Origin: Chitinophagales bacterium
Lineage (GTDB): Bacteria; Bacteroidota; Bacteroidia; Chitinophagales; CAIOSU01
Assembly (NCBI GenBank): GCA_026003335.1
Contig: BPHB01000002.1
Span: forward strand, 983,363 to 1,047,362
Length of the DNA: 64,000 nucleotides
Direction of reading: 5' to 3'
Part shown: piece after piece, positions 24,001 to 31,093 of the stretch
Layout: the number at the start of each line of letters is the position of its first letter
Position numbering within the stretch: position 1 is the stretch's first letter
Notes under the pieces: generated by a model
Database searches by the model: none
Seen by the model: the letters and a program-made list of their open reading frames with translations, nothing else
What the model was told of the DNA's origin: nothing
Translations under genes and position numbers: made by a program

Positions 24001-26646
24001 CGGGCAAAGATTATTCAACGTTGCACTGGTTGCTCCGGCAATAGCCACGTTACCTGCATTATACCATTGATAGGAATAGCCCCCCGCTCCACCGCTAACT
24101 GTGGCTGAGGCTGTACCTGTGCATTGCCCTGCACATTGCACATCGGTGGAAGATACAGAAACATTCAAAGCGGTAGGCTGCGTAATGTTCACCGCAGGAG
24201 ATGTAACCACACATCCTGTGGACGATGTAACCCTCGCGAAATAGGTTCCCGCACAAAGGTTAAAGATAGATTGTCCGGTTTGTCCGGGTATGGCATTTCC
24301 GGCAGCATTAAGCCATTCATATGTGAAGGGACCGCTACCTCCATTGATATCCACCGTGATGGAACCATTGCACGCTGCATTGCAGGTTACATTACTTTTT
24401 ATTGTGGAGATAGAAAAATTGTAAGGAAGTACAGTAAGATTTTGCGTCACATTGCAGCCGGCAAAGTCTGTAACCCTCACACGATAATTTCCCGGACAGA
24501 GGTTGCTGATGGTGGGATTTGTTTGAAAAGCCAGAGGATTGCCATTGCCATCCTGCCACTGATAGGTATAGGGAGGAGAGCCTCCTGAAGGAGTAACCGC
24601 AGCGCCTCCGTCACAGATGTTGCCGCACGATTGATGGGTTACACTCACTACCGCAGAAATGTTTGTCGGGGCCGAGATGGTGAAGCTACGGGTAGATATA
24701 CAGTTCTGTCCATTTCTTACTTCCACAGCGTAATTGCCGGTACAGAGGCTACCAATTGTGGCAGACCCCGACCCGATCACTCCTCCATTACTGTTTCGCC
24801 AGGTAATAGTACAGGGTGGATTAGCACACCCGCCCACAAGGGTCACTGTGGCTGAGCCATTACAGGCTACAGGGCATGATGCATTCGTGGTGGAAACGGT
24901 GATGTTCTGGCCATTCACATTACTGATAGATACGGGGAAGGTTTTTGAGCATCCGGGAGTAGCAACGTCTGACACCGTCAGGGTAACGATGCCGGCACAA
25001 AGGTTATTAGCCGCGGCCCCTGTTTGAGGGGGGGGCGACCAACTATAGGAAAAGGACCCGCTGCCGCCTGAGACAGAAGCTGTAGCACTACCAGTACATA
25101 CTCCACAGGCGGTTGTTGTGGTAGTAAAATTGGCCGTTATGGGAGGGGGCTGCGTGATGGTGGCGGAAGCTGCGATCGTGCAGCCATTGGCATCGGTTGC
25201 GGTTACCGAATAGGTGCCGGGGAAAAGGTTGGAGATAGATTGTGTTGTACCCCCATTGGACCAGGCATAGGAATAAGGCTGAGTGCCCCCAAAAGTAGCT
25301 AACACAGCTGTTCCCGTATTCCATCCATTGCAGCCAATATTTGTTACGGATATCGTTCCGGTGAATTGTGTGGGTTCTGTTATAGTAACATTATGCGTGC
25401 GGGTACAGCCATTCTGGTCGGTGACCGTCACGGCATAATTGCCCGGAGGCAGGTTGCTGCGATCCTGGGTGCTGGCAGGGGGATTCCAGGTGTAAGTATA
25501 TTGAGGTGTTCCCCCCGAAACGGTCAGGTCAATGGATCCATTATTAAATCCGTAACAGGAGATATTCACAGGAGTAACCGATGACACCAGAGGCGGAGGT
25601 TGCGTTATAGTAAAGCTAACTGCAGCAGAACATCCATACGTGTCGGAGACAGTAAGGGAATAACTTCCCGGGCCCAAACCTGTAGTTGTGTTACCTGTTG
25701 TTTGTCCATTGCTCCACGTATAGGTATAAGGAGCAATACCTCCGTTTACTGTGATGTTAACGGAACCGTTGGATGCTCCGTTGCAGGTCACGTTACTGAC
25801 TGAAGCCACACTGGCGCTCATAGTGTAGCTGGTGGACGAATAGACTACCCATATTATCGCATTCTGTACGTTGCAACAGGTCCACGGATGACAGGAGCAC
25901 TGATTATACTCTGTGCATACATGCACACAGCAGGGATCAGAGGCCAACGGAGAACAATCCCGCGGGCAGCACCAGGCCTGTATCCCGTTACATGCTTCGG
26001 TTACATTTTGCGCCATGTATTCCCTTTCCACCCAATAGCAGCAATCGCCTGAAAATGTTCTGGTATTGCCGGTAAATACATAGCCGCTTGCAGGAGGTGA
26101 TTGCACATTGGGGCATCCTCCCGGTAACCGGTATCCCACCATACCTGATTCTGCTCCCCCCGCACCCTGCTGCTCATCGCCACCAGGATTAAAGGGATAG
26201 CTTTTCACTGTGGAGGACGAATAAAAAAAGGTGTTGTCAGACCGTATATTTTTTATCCGGAACCAGAAATTCCTTTCATTAAACTCGTAGCCTTCAATGA
26301 TATCGTTGTAAATAAACCTTTCAGAACCGCTTTCCGTGCTGAACAGCACTTTCTCATAATAGTTGATGCTGTCTGGATAGTTGTGTAGGTGAATATCAAA
26401 AAGGTGGTCTCCGGGTTCCACGCTGTCTACCGGAAAGAAGTCATTGCCATTGTAGCTTTTTTCCACCACATATTTTATGACCTTCTCTGACCGATGCGCC
26501 TCCCATACCAAATGTAAAGAAGATTCATCACCCCCCAGGTAGATAAACTGCTTTTCATCCACTTGCCCATGAGGCAGAATCTGGGCTTTAAGTCCAATTA
26601 GGCCAATCCAATAATACACCAATATGATACCTGCTATTCTGATCAT
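18058..26646 (-). CDS. Giant SprB-repeat cell-surface adhesin with gliding-motility C-terminal domain
   Basis: A 2862-residue surface protein. Signal peptide MIRIAGIILVYYWIGLIGLKAQ. Residues about 25-165 are fibronectin/Ig-like. Residues about 177-260 are cysteine-rich (14 Cys). From about 279 to 2198 there are some 25 SprB repeats, each with a pattern C-x-G-x-x-x-G-S-I-x-V-x-V-S-G-G-T-P-P-Y-x-Y-x-W and then G-S-Y-T-L-T-V-x-D-x-x-G-C; eleven are almost identical. Residues about 2199-2605 are eight repeats of 51 residues with G-D-S, G-x-Y-x-D and G-C-D-S-I. The end (about 2767-2862: N-A-F-S-P-N-G-D-N-H-N-D-V-F, I-F-D-R-W-G-E, G-W-D-G-T, G-V-Y-V-Y) is the gliding-motility/T9SS type B domain. 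SprB of Flavobacterium is the mobile adhesin of gliding. Here an adhesive role is inferred; gliding itself cannot be shown. Confidence 0.9.
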   Translation of the reverse strand: MIRIAGIILVYYWIGLIGLKAQILPHGQVDEKQFIYLGGDESSLHLVWEAHRSEKVIKYVVEKSYNGNDFFPVDSVEPGDHLFDIHLHNYPDSINYYEKVLFSTESGSERFIYNDIIEGYEFNERNFWFRIKNIRSDNTFFYSSSTVKSYPFNPGGDEQQGAGGAESGMVGYRLPGGCPNVQSPPASGYVFTGNTRTFSGDCCYWVEREYMAQNVTEACNGIQAWCCPRDCSPLASDPCCVHVCTEYNQCSCHPWTCCNVQNAIIWVVYSSTSYTMSASVASVSNVTCNGASNGSVNITVNGGIAPYTYTWSNGQTTGNTTTGLGPGSYSLTVSDTYGCSAAVSFTITQPPPLVSSVTPVNISCYGFNNGSIDLTVSGGTPQYTYTWNPPASTQDRSNLPPGNYAVTVTDQNGCTRTHNVTITEPTQFTGTISVTNIGCNGWNTGTAVLATFGGTQPYSYAWSNGGTTQSISNLFPGTYSVTATDANGCTIAASATITQPPPITANFTTTTTACGVCTGSATASVSGGSGSFSYSWSPPPQTGAAANNLCAGIVTLTVSDVATPGCSKTFPVSISNVNGQNITVSTTNASCPVACNGSATVTLVGGCANPPCTITWRNSNGGVIGSGSATIGSLCTGNYAVEVRNGQNCISTRSFTISAPTNISAVVSVTHQSCGNICDGGAAVTPSGGSPPYTYQWQDGNGNPLAFQTNPTISNLCPGNYRVRVTDFAGCNVTQNLTVLPYNFSISTIKSNVTCNAACNGSITVDINGGSGPFTYEWLNAAGNAIPGQTGQSIFNLCAGTYFARVTSSTGCVVTSPAVNITQPTALNVSVSSTDVQCAGQCTGTASATVSGGAGGYSYQWYNAGNVAIAGATSATLNNLCPGTYSVEVRDANGCSSGPRQVTVSSLTSITISRTYQDISCFGAQDGHINLSVSGGTPPLNFSWNNGAYTTQNLSNLSAGTYTVTVTDANGCTASTSVNITEPGPLSVSLTPYVYANGYHVSCHNYTNGQIFTSVSGGRAPFAYSWSNGQISSTAIGLPLGTYSVTVSDQNGCTASSVVTLNLNPPPLLTSLTPSVYPGGWNVSCFGASDGSVDLTVTNGTPPFVYEWLPGNIVFVEDLFNIPADTYYVFVTDTVSGCSVRDSIILTQPDSLILLAESTGISCFGANDGSINLSIAGGTPAYGFLWSGGLPPFGHQQNLAPGSYTVTVTDTNGCQASAAIVLSEPAPLQVSSTQVDVGCHGGNSGSIDVTVSGGTPPYSYNWSNGAVSEDQSGLVAGSYTLTVSDDSGCVATLNVTISEPAPLQVSSTQVDVGCHGGNSGSIDVTVSGGTPPYSYNWSDGAVSEDQSGLVAGSYTLTVSDDSGCVATLNVTISEPTPLQVSSTQVDVGCHGGNSGSIDVTVSGGTPPYSYNWSDGAVSEDQSGLVAGSYTLTVSDDSGCVATLNVTISEPAPLQVSSTQVDVGCHGGNSGSIDVTVSGGTPPYSYNWSNGAVSEDQNGLVAGSYTLTVSDDSGCVATLNVTISEPAPLQVSSTQVDVGCHGGNSGSIDVTVSGGTPPYSYNWSDGAVSEDQSGLVAGSYTLTVSDDSGCVATLNVTISEPTPLQVSSTQADVGCHGGNSGSIDVTVSGGTPPYSYNWSDGAVSEDQSGLVAGSYTLTVSDDSGCVATLNVTISEPAPLQVSSTQVDVGCHGGNSGSIDVTVSGGTPPYSYNWSDGAVSEDQSGLVAGNYTLTVSDDSGCVATLNVTISEPTPLQVSSTQVDVGCHGGNSGSIDVTVSGGTPPYSYNWSNGAVSEDQNGLVAGSYTLTVSDDSGCVATLNVTISEPTPLQVSEIHNDVACLNAPSGSIDVTTTGGTPPYSFIWSNGDTTEDISSLSVGTYGLTIVDAQGCMDTLSVTLTLLPGLTINSIHQDVRCYSDSSGFINITVGGGVPPYQYLWNTGSLSEDLSNLPAGTYSLTVSDAYACTGSLMWTISEPAPLQVSSTQVDVGCHGGNSGSIDVTVSGGTPPYSYNWSDGAVSEDQSGLVAGSYTLTVSDDSGCVATLNVTISEPAPLQVSSTQVDVGCHGGNSGSIDVTVSGGTPPYSYNWSDGAVSEDQSGLVAGSYTLTVSDDSGCVATLNVTISEPAPLQVSSTQVDVGCHGGNSGSIDVTVSGGTPPYSYNWSDGAVSEDQNGLVAGSYTLTVSDDSGCVATLSISINEPPLISHQVNVSTCEQSYYVGGANQTISGTYYDTLVANNGCDSVVITDLTFVSYVLETRTATICAGDSLWVGGAYQNVPGIYYDTLISSQNCDSIIETQLSVVTAYHVVNDVTICSNETYYAGGGFQNTSGVYTDSLVTSGGCDSIVQTHLTVLPVTVSSRTITICGNDSVYAGGSYQNISGTYYDTLSALNGCDSLLETILIVHPAYHIHRQATICAGDSLLAGGVYQTVSGIYYDSLVTAAGCDSVIQTDLDVVNFYFVQQDFTLCHSDSFYAGGAYQHTDGIYIDSLVASGGCDSIIETTLSFVTAYYANISATICEGESYYAGGALQTTPGNYYDTLTTASGCDSIVVTELSVMPAVTTVVDTFLCLGDSLFVAGAYQTTSGTYTEVLTSSAGCDSTVILHLSVRLSELVGDTTFICDGEETILHGGGGYETYLWMPGGETASAITAGVGLYELSVTDDAGCTASVWYAVYSYPSINLYVLPYDSTLQRGESVQVQVLSDSGVQLSYQWIPAVGLSCSDCPTPYITPLRDTFYMVIATDAYGCSDTISVFLDVLNPVNPSGDIDPIFYVPNAFSPNGDNHNDVFRVELTDYASFRLLIFDRWGEKLFESRDPSVGWDGTYHGELMMPGVYVYYLDIKFIERVNIPPSYLQHRKGSLTLIR
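18830..20040 (-). repeat. Eight 51-residue Cys-pair repeats inside the giant adhesin
   Basis: In the C-terminal third of the adhesin, eight diverged units of about 153 bases each encode the pattern T-I-C-x-G-D-S-x-x-x-G-G-x-Y-Q-x-x-S-G-x-Y-Y-D-S-L-x-x-x-x-G-C-D-S-I-x-x-T-x-L. Each unit holds two cysteines that could pair. Unlike the neighbouring SprB block they are clearly diverged at DNA level, so the expansion is old. Confidence 0.75.
20041..20715 (-). repeat. Block B: three near-identical 225-bp SprB units
   Basis: The landmark GGGCGCTGGCTCGCT recurs at 20266, 20491 and 20716, exactly 225 bases apart, and the units between differ by only a few bases. Each unit encodes one 75-residue SprB repeat. 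The lowest unit is diverged at its edge, where it joins the next repeat family. Confidence 0.9.
20716..21165 (-). repeat. Two diverged SprB units separating the homogeneous blocks
   Basis: Exactly 450 bases (2 x 225) lie between block B and block A. They encode two SprB repeats that keep the 75-residue length but have clearly different sequences (E-I-H-N-D-V-A-C-L-N-A-P-S-G and S-I-H-Q-D-V-R-C-Y-S-D-S-S-G). Confidence 0.85.
21166..22970 (-). repeat. Block A: eight near-identical 225-bp SprB units
   Basis: The same landmark recurs at 21166, 21391, 21616, 21841, 22066, 22291, 22516, 22741 and 22966, a perfect 225-base period. Copies differ by scattered single bases, for example Pro-Ala/Pro-Thr at the E-P-A/T-P joint, Asp/Asn in W-S-D/N-G and Ser/Asn in D-Q-S/N-G. 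The combinations are shuffled among copies, as expected from recent duplication with recombination or conversion. Confidence 0.92.
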
Positions 26647-26851
26647 GTAACCCCGTTGTTTTCTGTGTTTTTATTTTGTTCAGGTGCCTTAAGGGCCCAT
26701 AAAAACAAGCTAACTTCCTTTTTCCGGTTAAAATAGCAATTTTATCTGCTTGCTTCAATCCATTTTTCGCAATAAGCAGACAACCTTTAAAGAGCTTTTG
26801 CGTAAAAAGTACACAGGTTGTATTTGGTGAGGAAAATGAGGGGATGTAACT
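26647..26851. other. Divergent intergenic region between adhesin and Hpt genes
   Basis: A 205-base AT-rich gap. No exact TAnnTTTG element was found on either strand close to the two start codons; TAAAATTG on the minus strand near 26738 is a one-mismatch candidate for the adhesin gene. No hairpin terminator is expected in a divergent gap, and none is seen. Confidence 0.35.
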
Positions 26852-27238
26852 ATGCGTACGAAAAATTGCCATACGGGTGCTGATTTTGTTTGCACCATCG
26901 CACCACCCAAACTGGATTATCTGCGTGAGTTGTCAGGCGGAGATGCGGGTTTCATGAAAGAAATCATAGAAATGTTTATCCTAGAAGCTCCCCGGGCCCT
27001 GGAGCAGGCTCAGGCCTGTCTTCTGGAAAAGAATCTGGAACAACTCCGGATGATTGTACACAAGCTGAAATCTTCCGTACAGGTAGTAGGCGGGCAGCAC
27101 CTTACTGACCTGATTGTACGTATTGAATCCTGGTCGGGCGAGACTAATGAAGAACTGTGCCGGATGGTGCAGATGCTGGAAGAAGGCATACAGGATATGA
27201 TCGGCCATCTCCAGCAGGAGCTGATAGCTCTGACCTGA
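26852..27238 (+). CDS. Stand-alone histidine phosphotransfer (Hpt) domain protein
   Basis: A 128-residue helical protein fitting a single Hpt domain: an N-terminal L-x-x-L-S-G-G-D-x-x-F-M-K-E-I-I-E-M-F and the phosphorylation site H-K-L-K-S-S (His70) followed by V-Q-V-V-G, then L-x-x-L-I-V-R-I-E. Hpt proteins relay phosphoryl groups between hybrid sensor kinases and response regulators. No kinase or receiver gene lies nearby, so its partners are elsewhere in the genome. Start ATG 26852 gives 20 residues before the domain. Confidence 0.85.
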   Translation: MRTKNCHTGADFVCTIAPPKLDYLRELSGGDAGFMKEIIEMFILEAPRALEQAQACLLEKNLEQLRMIVHKLKSSVQVVGGQHLTDLIVRIESWSGETNEELCRMVQMLEEGIQDMIGHLQQELIALT

Positions 27239-27318
27239 ACAAAGTCCTTTTCTGATTTGCGTTTATCCTGCTCCTGTGCAGGTGGGATAAGTATCCTCAT
27301 TATACCCGTTAAAATCCA

Positions 27319-27326
27319 TAACTTTG
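27319..27326 (+). promoter_or_regulatory. Candidate -7 promoter element for the outer-membrane protein gene
   Basis: TAACTTTG is an exact TAnnTTTG match 28 bases before ATG 27355. No TTTG at the -33 position. Confidence 0.4.
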
Positions 27327-27354
27327 CCCTCTTTATTCACAAACTATCATCCGA

Positions 27355-28086
27355 ATGCCAATGATGCGGCCAAAGCCTATGTTGTCGATTATTTGCCTGC
27401 TATGCAGTTTGGCGGTTACCGCACAACAAGACAGTGCTGACGTCAAGAAACAAGAAAAAAGAAAATACGAAAATGAGGCCCGCGACCGTCTGGTGCTGGG
27501 CTTTTCTTTTGACAACTGGTTCCATAACATGAAGGACAGCGTGAAGACCAAATGGAACTCGTGGGGTTGTCATGTGTACTACATGTACGACATACCCCTT
27601 CGCAAATCACCCATCAGTTTTGCTCCCGGAGCGGGTTTCAGTGCCAGCTGGGTTAAACACAATTCCTATGTAGATGACACTCTGATGGGGCAAACCGTTT
27701 TTCGTCCGCATCCGGATTCGGTATCCTTTAAGAGAAACAGCTTTGTCACGGCATTTTTTGAAGTTCCGCTGGAATTGCGCTACCGTTCAAAGCCAGATGC
27801 CGGAGGCAGGAGTTTTAAACTGGGCATTGGCGTAATTGGAGGCGTGCAAATACACAACCATTTCAAAATAAAAACCGATGATGATCCGTGGGTAAACTCC
27901 GGGGATAAACAAATCATTAAGATTGCAGGGTTTGATGCTGTTGAGCGCTGGAAATTTGCTGGCACGTTCCGTATCGGTTACGGGGCTGTCAATCTGTTCT
28001 TTTCCTATACCATTACGAATCTGTTTAAAGACGAGGGACCCAAGGTGCATCCTTTCTCAGCAGGGTTTTCCATCAATGGCCTTTAA
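27355..28086 (+). CDS. Outer-membrane beta-barrel protein (PorT-like)
   Basis: A 243-residue protein. Signal peptide MPMMRPKPMLSIICLLCSLAVTAQ, then a short charged segment (KKQEKRKYENEARDR) and alternating hydrophobic strands with aromatic girdle residues, for example P-I-S-F-A-P-G-A-G-F-S-A-S-W and F-R-I-G-Y-G-A-V-N-L-F-F-S-Y. It ends G-F-S-I-N-G-L. The layout fits the eight-stranded PorT/OmpA-like barrels of Bacteroidota. The role is unknown. It converges with the enoyl-CoA hydratase gene, leaving 13 bases between the stops. Confidence 0.65.
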   Translation: MPMMRPKPMLSIICLLCSLAVTAQQDSADVKKQEKRKYENEARDRLVLGFSFDNWFHNMKDSVKTKWNSWGCHVYYMYDIPLRKSPISFAPGAGFSASWVKHNSYVDDTLMGQTVFRPHPDSVSFKRNSFVTAFFEVPLELRYRSKPDAGGRSFKLGIGVIGGVQIHNHFKIKTDDDPWVNSGDKQIIKIAGFDAVERWKFAGTFRIGYGAVNLFFSYTITNLFKDEGPKVHPFSAGFSINGL

Positions 28087-28099
28087 AGCCCGGCTGCAT

Positions 28100-28879
28100 T
28101 TATTCTCCCGTAAAACGGGGTTTTCTTTTTTCAAGAAAAGCAGCTACGCCTTCTTTGTAATCTTTCGAACGCCCGGCTATTTCCTGATAACAGGCTTCTG
28201 CTTCCAGCATGGTATCCAGATCAGAATGGAAGGATTGGTTCAGCAGCTTCTTGATTAATCCAATGGCTTTTGTGGGGGCACTGGCATAATAGGCTACCCG
28301 CTCGCCCACTGCCTTATCCAGTTCATCCGCAGGTACAACCTGATTCACCAACCCGTATTGAAGTGCCTCCCGGGCTGTTATCTTTCTTCCGGTGGTAGCC
28401 AGTTCAAAGGCTCTTGCCATGCCCGTCAATCTGGGAAGAAAGAAAGAAGAACCCGAATCCAGCACCAAACCGATGTTTACAAATGCTTCCAGCAGTGCTG
28501 CCTCTTCGGATGCTATAATCATATCACACGCCAGCGCCAGCGAGCAACCCGCACCGGCTGCTATGCCATTCAGCCTGCAAATGATGGGTTTGGGCAGGTT
28601 GCGCATGGCTCTGATGAGGGGATTATACCGCTGCTGCACGGAATCCATCAGGCTTCGTTGCCCGGCTGCCTGCACCTCCTTTAGATCCTGCCCGGAGCAA
28701 AACGCCTTTCCGGCACCTGTGATGACCAGCACTCTTACGGCTTTGTTTTTGGCAACTTCTTTTATGGCTCCCTGCAACTCAAAACTCATTTCCGTGTTAA
28801 ACGCATTATACACTTCAGGACGATTTAGCGTGATGGTGGCTTTGTTGTCCGAGATTTCCAACACGATGGTTTTGTACAT
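28100..28879 (-). CDS. Enoyl-CoA hydratase/isomerase family protein (PaaG-like)
   Basis: A 259-residue crotonase-fold enzyme. Oxyanion-hole strands are V-L-V-I-T-G-A-G-K-A-F-C-S-G-Q-D-L-K-E and G-A-G-C-S-L-A-L-A-C-D-M. The region after F-V-N-I-G-L-V-L-D-S-G-S-S-F-F-L-P-R-L has an Asp rather than the Glu typical of plain hydratases, which is the pattern of the phenylacetate-pathway isomerase PaaG (ring-epoxide/oxepin-CoA isomerase) and related isomerases. No other paa genes are nearby, so a general acyl-CoA role is equally possible. Start ATG 28879 gives M-Y-K-T-I-V-L-E. Confidence 0.85.
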   Translation of the reverse strand: MYKTIVLEISDNKATITLNRPEVYNAFNTEMSFELQGAIKEVAKNKAVRVLVITGAGKAFCSGQDLKEVQAAGQRSLMDSVQQRYNPLIRAMRNLPKPIICRLNGIAAGAGCSLALACDMIIASEEAALLEAFVNIGLVLDSGSSFFLPRLTGMARAFELATTGRKITAREALQYGLVNQVVPADELDKAVGERVAYYASAPTKAIGLIKKLLNQSFHSDLDTMLEAEACYQEIAGRSKDYKEGVAAFLEKRKPRFTGE

Positions 28880-28932
28880 AGCTTTTTTTCGGCAAAATAA
28901 GCAAAGAAATCGGGTGTCCGTAGGTAACCGGC

Positions 28933-29547
28933 TTATATGAAGCGAATTGCCATCATCATGCCCAGTACACCAGTGGCATAGCCACTGTAGATTTCCAGCG
29001 AAGTATGTGCCCGAAGATACATCCGCGATGAACCGATAACTCCCGAAAGTATCATTACACCTATCAGCAAAGCCTCTATGTTGTAAGGAGACGCACTGGC
29101 AAGCAGTATGGTAAAAAAAGTAAATAGCCCTGCTCCTGCTGTATGGGCACTAATTTTCATAAAGAGATTCAAAAAAAAGCAGGCAAACACGGTGATGGCA
29201 GCACCCAGAAAAAATGTCGTAATCAGCGTATCCAGTTCCAGACTCCGCACCACCATAAAAGTCCAGAAAAAAAACATGCTTAAAGCAACGTAGGGTAGGG
29301 TGCGCTCTTCCCGCTCAGATAAAGTGATGTGTCTGACCAGATTGAGGCGCCACAGCAGTAAAACGGCCAGCACAGGAAAACAAAAGGTATTCATAGCAAC
29401 CATCCCAAAAAATTTCAGTTTCCTGGAATAGTCTAGTCCGGCAAATCTGTAAGGGTCAGCGTAATCGGTAAGCAGCAACGTGTAGGTGGGCAGCAGCAGG
29501 GGATGAAAAACAACCGAAAAAATCCAAGCTACAATCCTGAGCATCAC
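28933..29547 (-). CDS. PAP2-like integral membrane protein
   Basis: A 204-residue protein with about six membrane helices. The C-terminal half carries K-I-S-A-H-T-A-G and then S-R-M-Y-L-R-A-H-T-S-L-E-I-Y-S-G-Y, which resemble the second and third motifs (S-G-H and S-R-x5-H-x3-D) of the PAP2 acid phosphatase superfamily. The first motif (K-x6-R-P) is not evident, and the last catalytic Asp appears as Glu. It may be a lipid phosphatase acting on undecaprenyl or phosphatidic-acid type substrates, or a degenerate relative. Its ATG overlaps the rpoN stop (ATGA), so it is translated with rpoN. Confidence 0.55.
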   Translation of the reverse strand: MMLRIVAWIFSVVFHPLLLPTYTLLLTDYADPYRFAGLDYSRKLKFFGMVAMNTFCFPVLAVLLLWRLNLVRHITLSEREERTLPYVALSMFFFWTFMVVRSLELDTLITTFFLGAAITVFACFFLNLFMKISAHTAGAGLFTFFTILLASASPYNIEALLIGVMILSGVIGSSRMYLRAHTSLEIYSGYATGVLGMMMAIRFI

Positions 29548-31010
29548 AATTCTTTCCTGAGCCGGGCCACCGGAATACCCAGTTGCTCGCGATACTTGGC
29601 TACCGTTCTGCGGGCGATGTTGTAGCCTTTTTCATTGAGCATGCGGGTTAACTTCTGATCAGAATAGGGCTTTTTCTTATTTTCCGAAGCAATGATATCC
29701 GAAAGTATTTTTTTTACCTCTCGGGTAGAAACCTCTTCTCCCGTGTCGGTAGAAAGCGCTTCGGAGAAAAAGTGTTTGAGCGGGAATATGCCGAATTCGG
29801 TCTGCACATATTTGCTGTTGGCCACACGGGAGACCGTGGAGATATCCAGGCCGGTTTTTTCTGCAATATCTTTCAGAATCATGGGCCTCATGCGTGTTTC
29901 ATCTCCAGTAGTGAAGAAATCTTTCTGATAATCCAAAATAGCCTGCATGACCAGCGTCAATGTGTGCTGTCTTTGGCGTATAGCATCAATAAACCATTTG
30001 GCCGAATCAATTTTTTGCTTAATAAAAGAAATAGCGTCTTTCTGCTGGCGCGTTTTATGTTTTGACTTGTCATAGGCCTCCAGCATTTCCCGAAACTCAC
30101 GGCTAATACGCAGCTCCGGGGCGTTGCGGCCGTTAAGCTGCAGCTGCAGCTGGCCATTGTTATTCATGATAAAAAAATCCGGAACAACATATTGCTCAGA
30201 TTTAGGCCCAGAACTGTAGCCGCTCCCGGGCTTGGGATTCAGGTGCAGAATAACGTCCAACACTTCTTTGAGCTGCTCTTCCCCGATGTTAAATATTTTC
30301 TGAAGTCGGTCATAGTGTTTCCGGGTAAAATGATCAAAATGATTTTTAATTATCTCTGTAGCCACTCTGATTCTCTCATCGCCTTGATCCATCCGTAAAA
30401 GCTGAATAAGCAGGCATTCTTGCAGGTTACGGGCGCCTGTGCCGGGAGGATCCATTTCCTGAATTTTTTTTAATACCTCCTCCACTTCCTCTACTGTGGT
30501 CTGTATGCCCTGCGAAAATGCCAGATCGTCCACAATGGACTCTATTTCGCGTCTCAGATATCCGTCATCATCAATGCTACCCACTATCTGTTCGGCAATT
30601 TTCTGCTGCTTTTCATCCAGCTCCAGCAAACCAATCTGTTCCAGCAGATACTCGTGGAAAGATTCTTCTATGGCTATAGGGGGTGTTCTGTCTTCGTCCG
30701 GATCGGGGTAGTTGTTGTCCTGCAGTCTGTAGTCGGCTATTTCATCGTCACTCATATATTCGGTGACGTCAATTTCGTCTTCTTCGGCCTGACTTTCCTG
30801 CTCTTCAGCAGGGGAAGATTCTTCTGCTAATTCCTTTGTTTCTTTGTCTTCAATCTCGGGTGTGGATTCCTCCAGTGCAGGATTCACCTCCAGTTCTTCC
30901 TTGATTCGCTGTTCCAGTTGAGCGGTAGGCACCTGCAGCAGTTTCATCAACTGAATCTGTTGCGGGGATAACTTCAGGGTCTGAGTTTGCTTCAGTCCTT
31001 GTTTGAGCAT
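29544..31010 (-). CDS. rpoN: RNA polymerase sigma-54 factor
   Basis: A 488-residue alternative sigma factor. Region I: M-L-K-Q-G-L-K-Q-T-Q-T-L-K-L-S-P-Q-Q-I-Q, then a glutamine-rich stretch. Region II is very acidic (about 45-110). The core-binding domain and helix-turn-helix follow, and the RpoN box A-R-R-T-V-A-K-Y-R-E is present without change near the end, followed by L-G-I-P-V-A-R-L-R-K-E-L. It directs polymerase to -24/-12 promoters and requires AAA+ activators, none of which is in the window. It overlaps the PAP2-like gene by four bases. Confidence 0.97.
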   Translation of the reverse strand: MLKQGLKQTQTLKLSPQQIQLMKLLQVPTAQLEQRIKEELEVNPALEESTPEIEDKETKELAEESSPAEEQESQAEEDEIDVTEYMSDDEIADYRLQDNNYPDPDEDRTPPIAIEESFHEYLLEQIGLLELDEKQQKIAEQIVGSIDDDGYLRREIESIVDDLAFSQGIQTTVEEVEEVLKKIQEMDPPGTGARNLQECLLIQLLRMDQGDERIRVATEIIKNHFDHFTRKHYDRLQKIFNIGEEQLKEVLDVILHLNPKPGSGYSSGPKSEQYVVPDFFIMNNNGQLQLQLNGRNAPELRISREFREMLEAYDKSKHKTRQQKDAISFIKQKIDSAKWFIDAIRQRQHTLTLVMQAILDYQKDFFTTGDETRMRPMILKDIAEKTGLDISTVSRVANSKYVQTEFGIFPLKHFFSEALSTDTGEEVSTREVKKILSDIIASENKKKPYSDQKLTRMLNEKGYNIARRTVAKYREQLGIPVARLRKEL

Positions 31011-31046
31011 ATACTTGGGCTCCTCTTCTCTTCAAAATTATACACC

Positions 31047-31054
31047 CAAATTTA
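31047..31054 (-). promoter_or_regulatory. Candidate -7 promoter element for rpoN
   Basis: The minus strand reads TAAATTTG, an exact TAnnTTTG match 36 bases before the rpoN ATG at 31010. No -33 TTTG at the ideal distance. Confidence 0.35.
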
Positions 31055-31093
31055 TGAATTAATTTAGCGAGCACTTTGAACAAAGCTCCCCGG

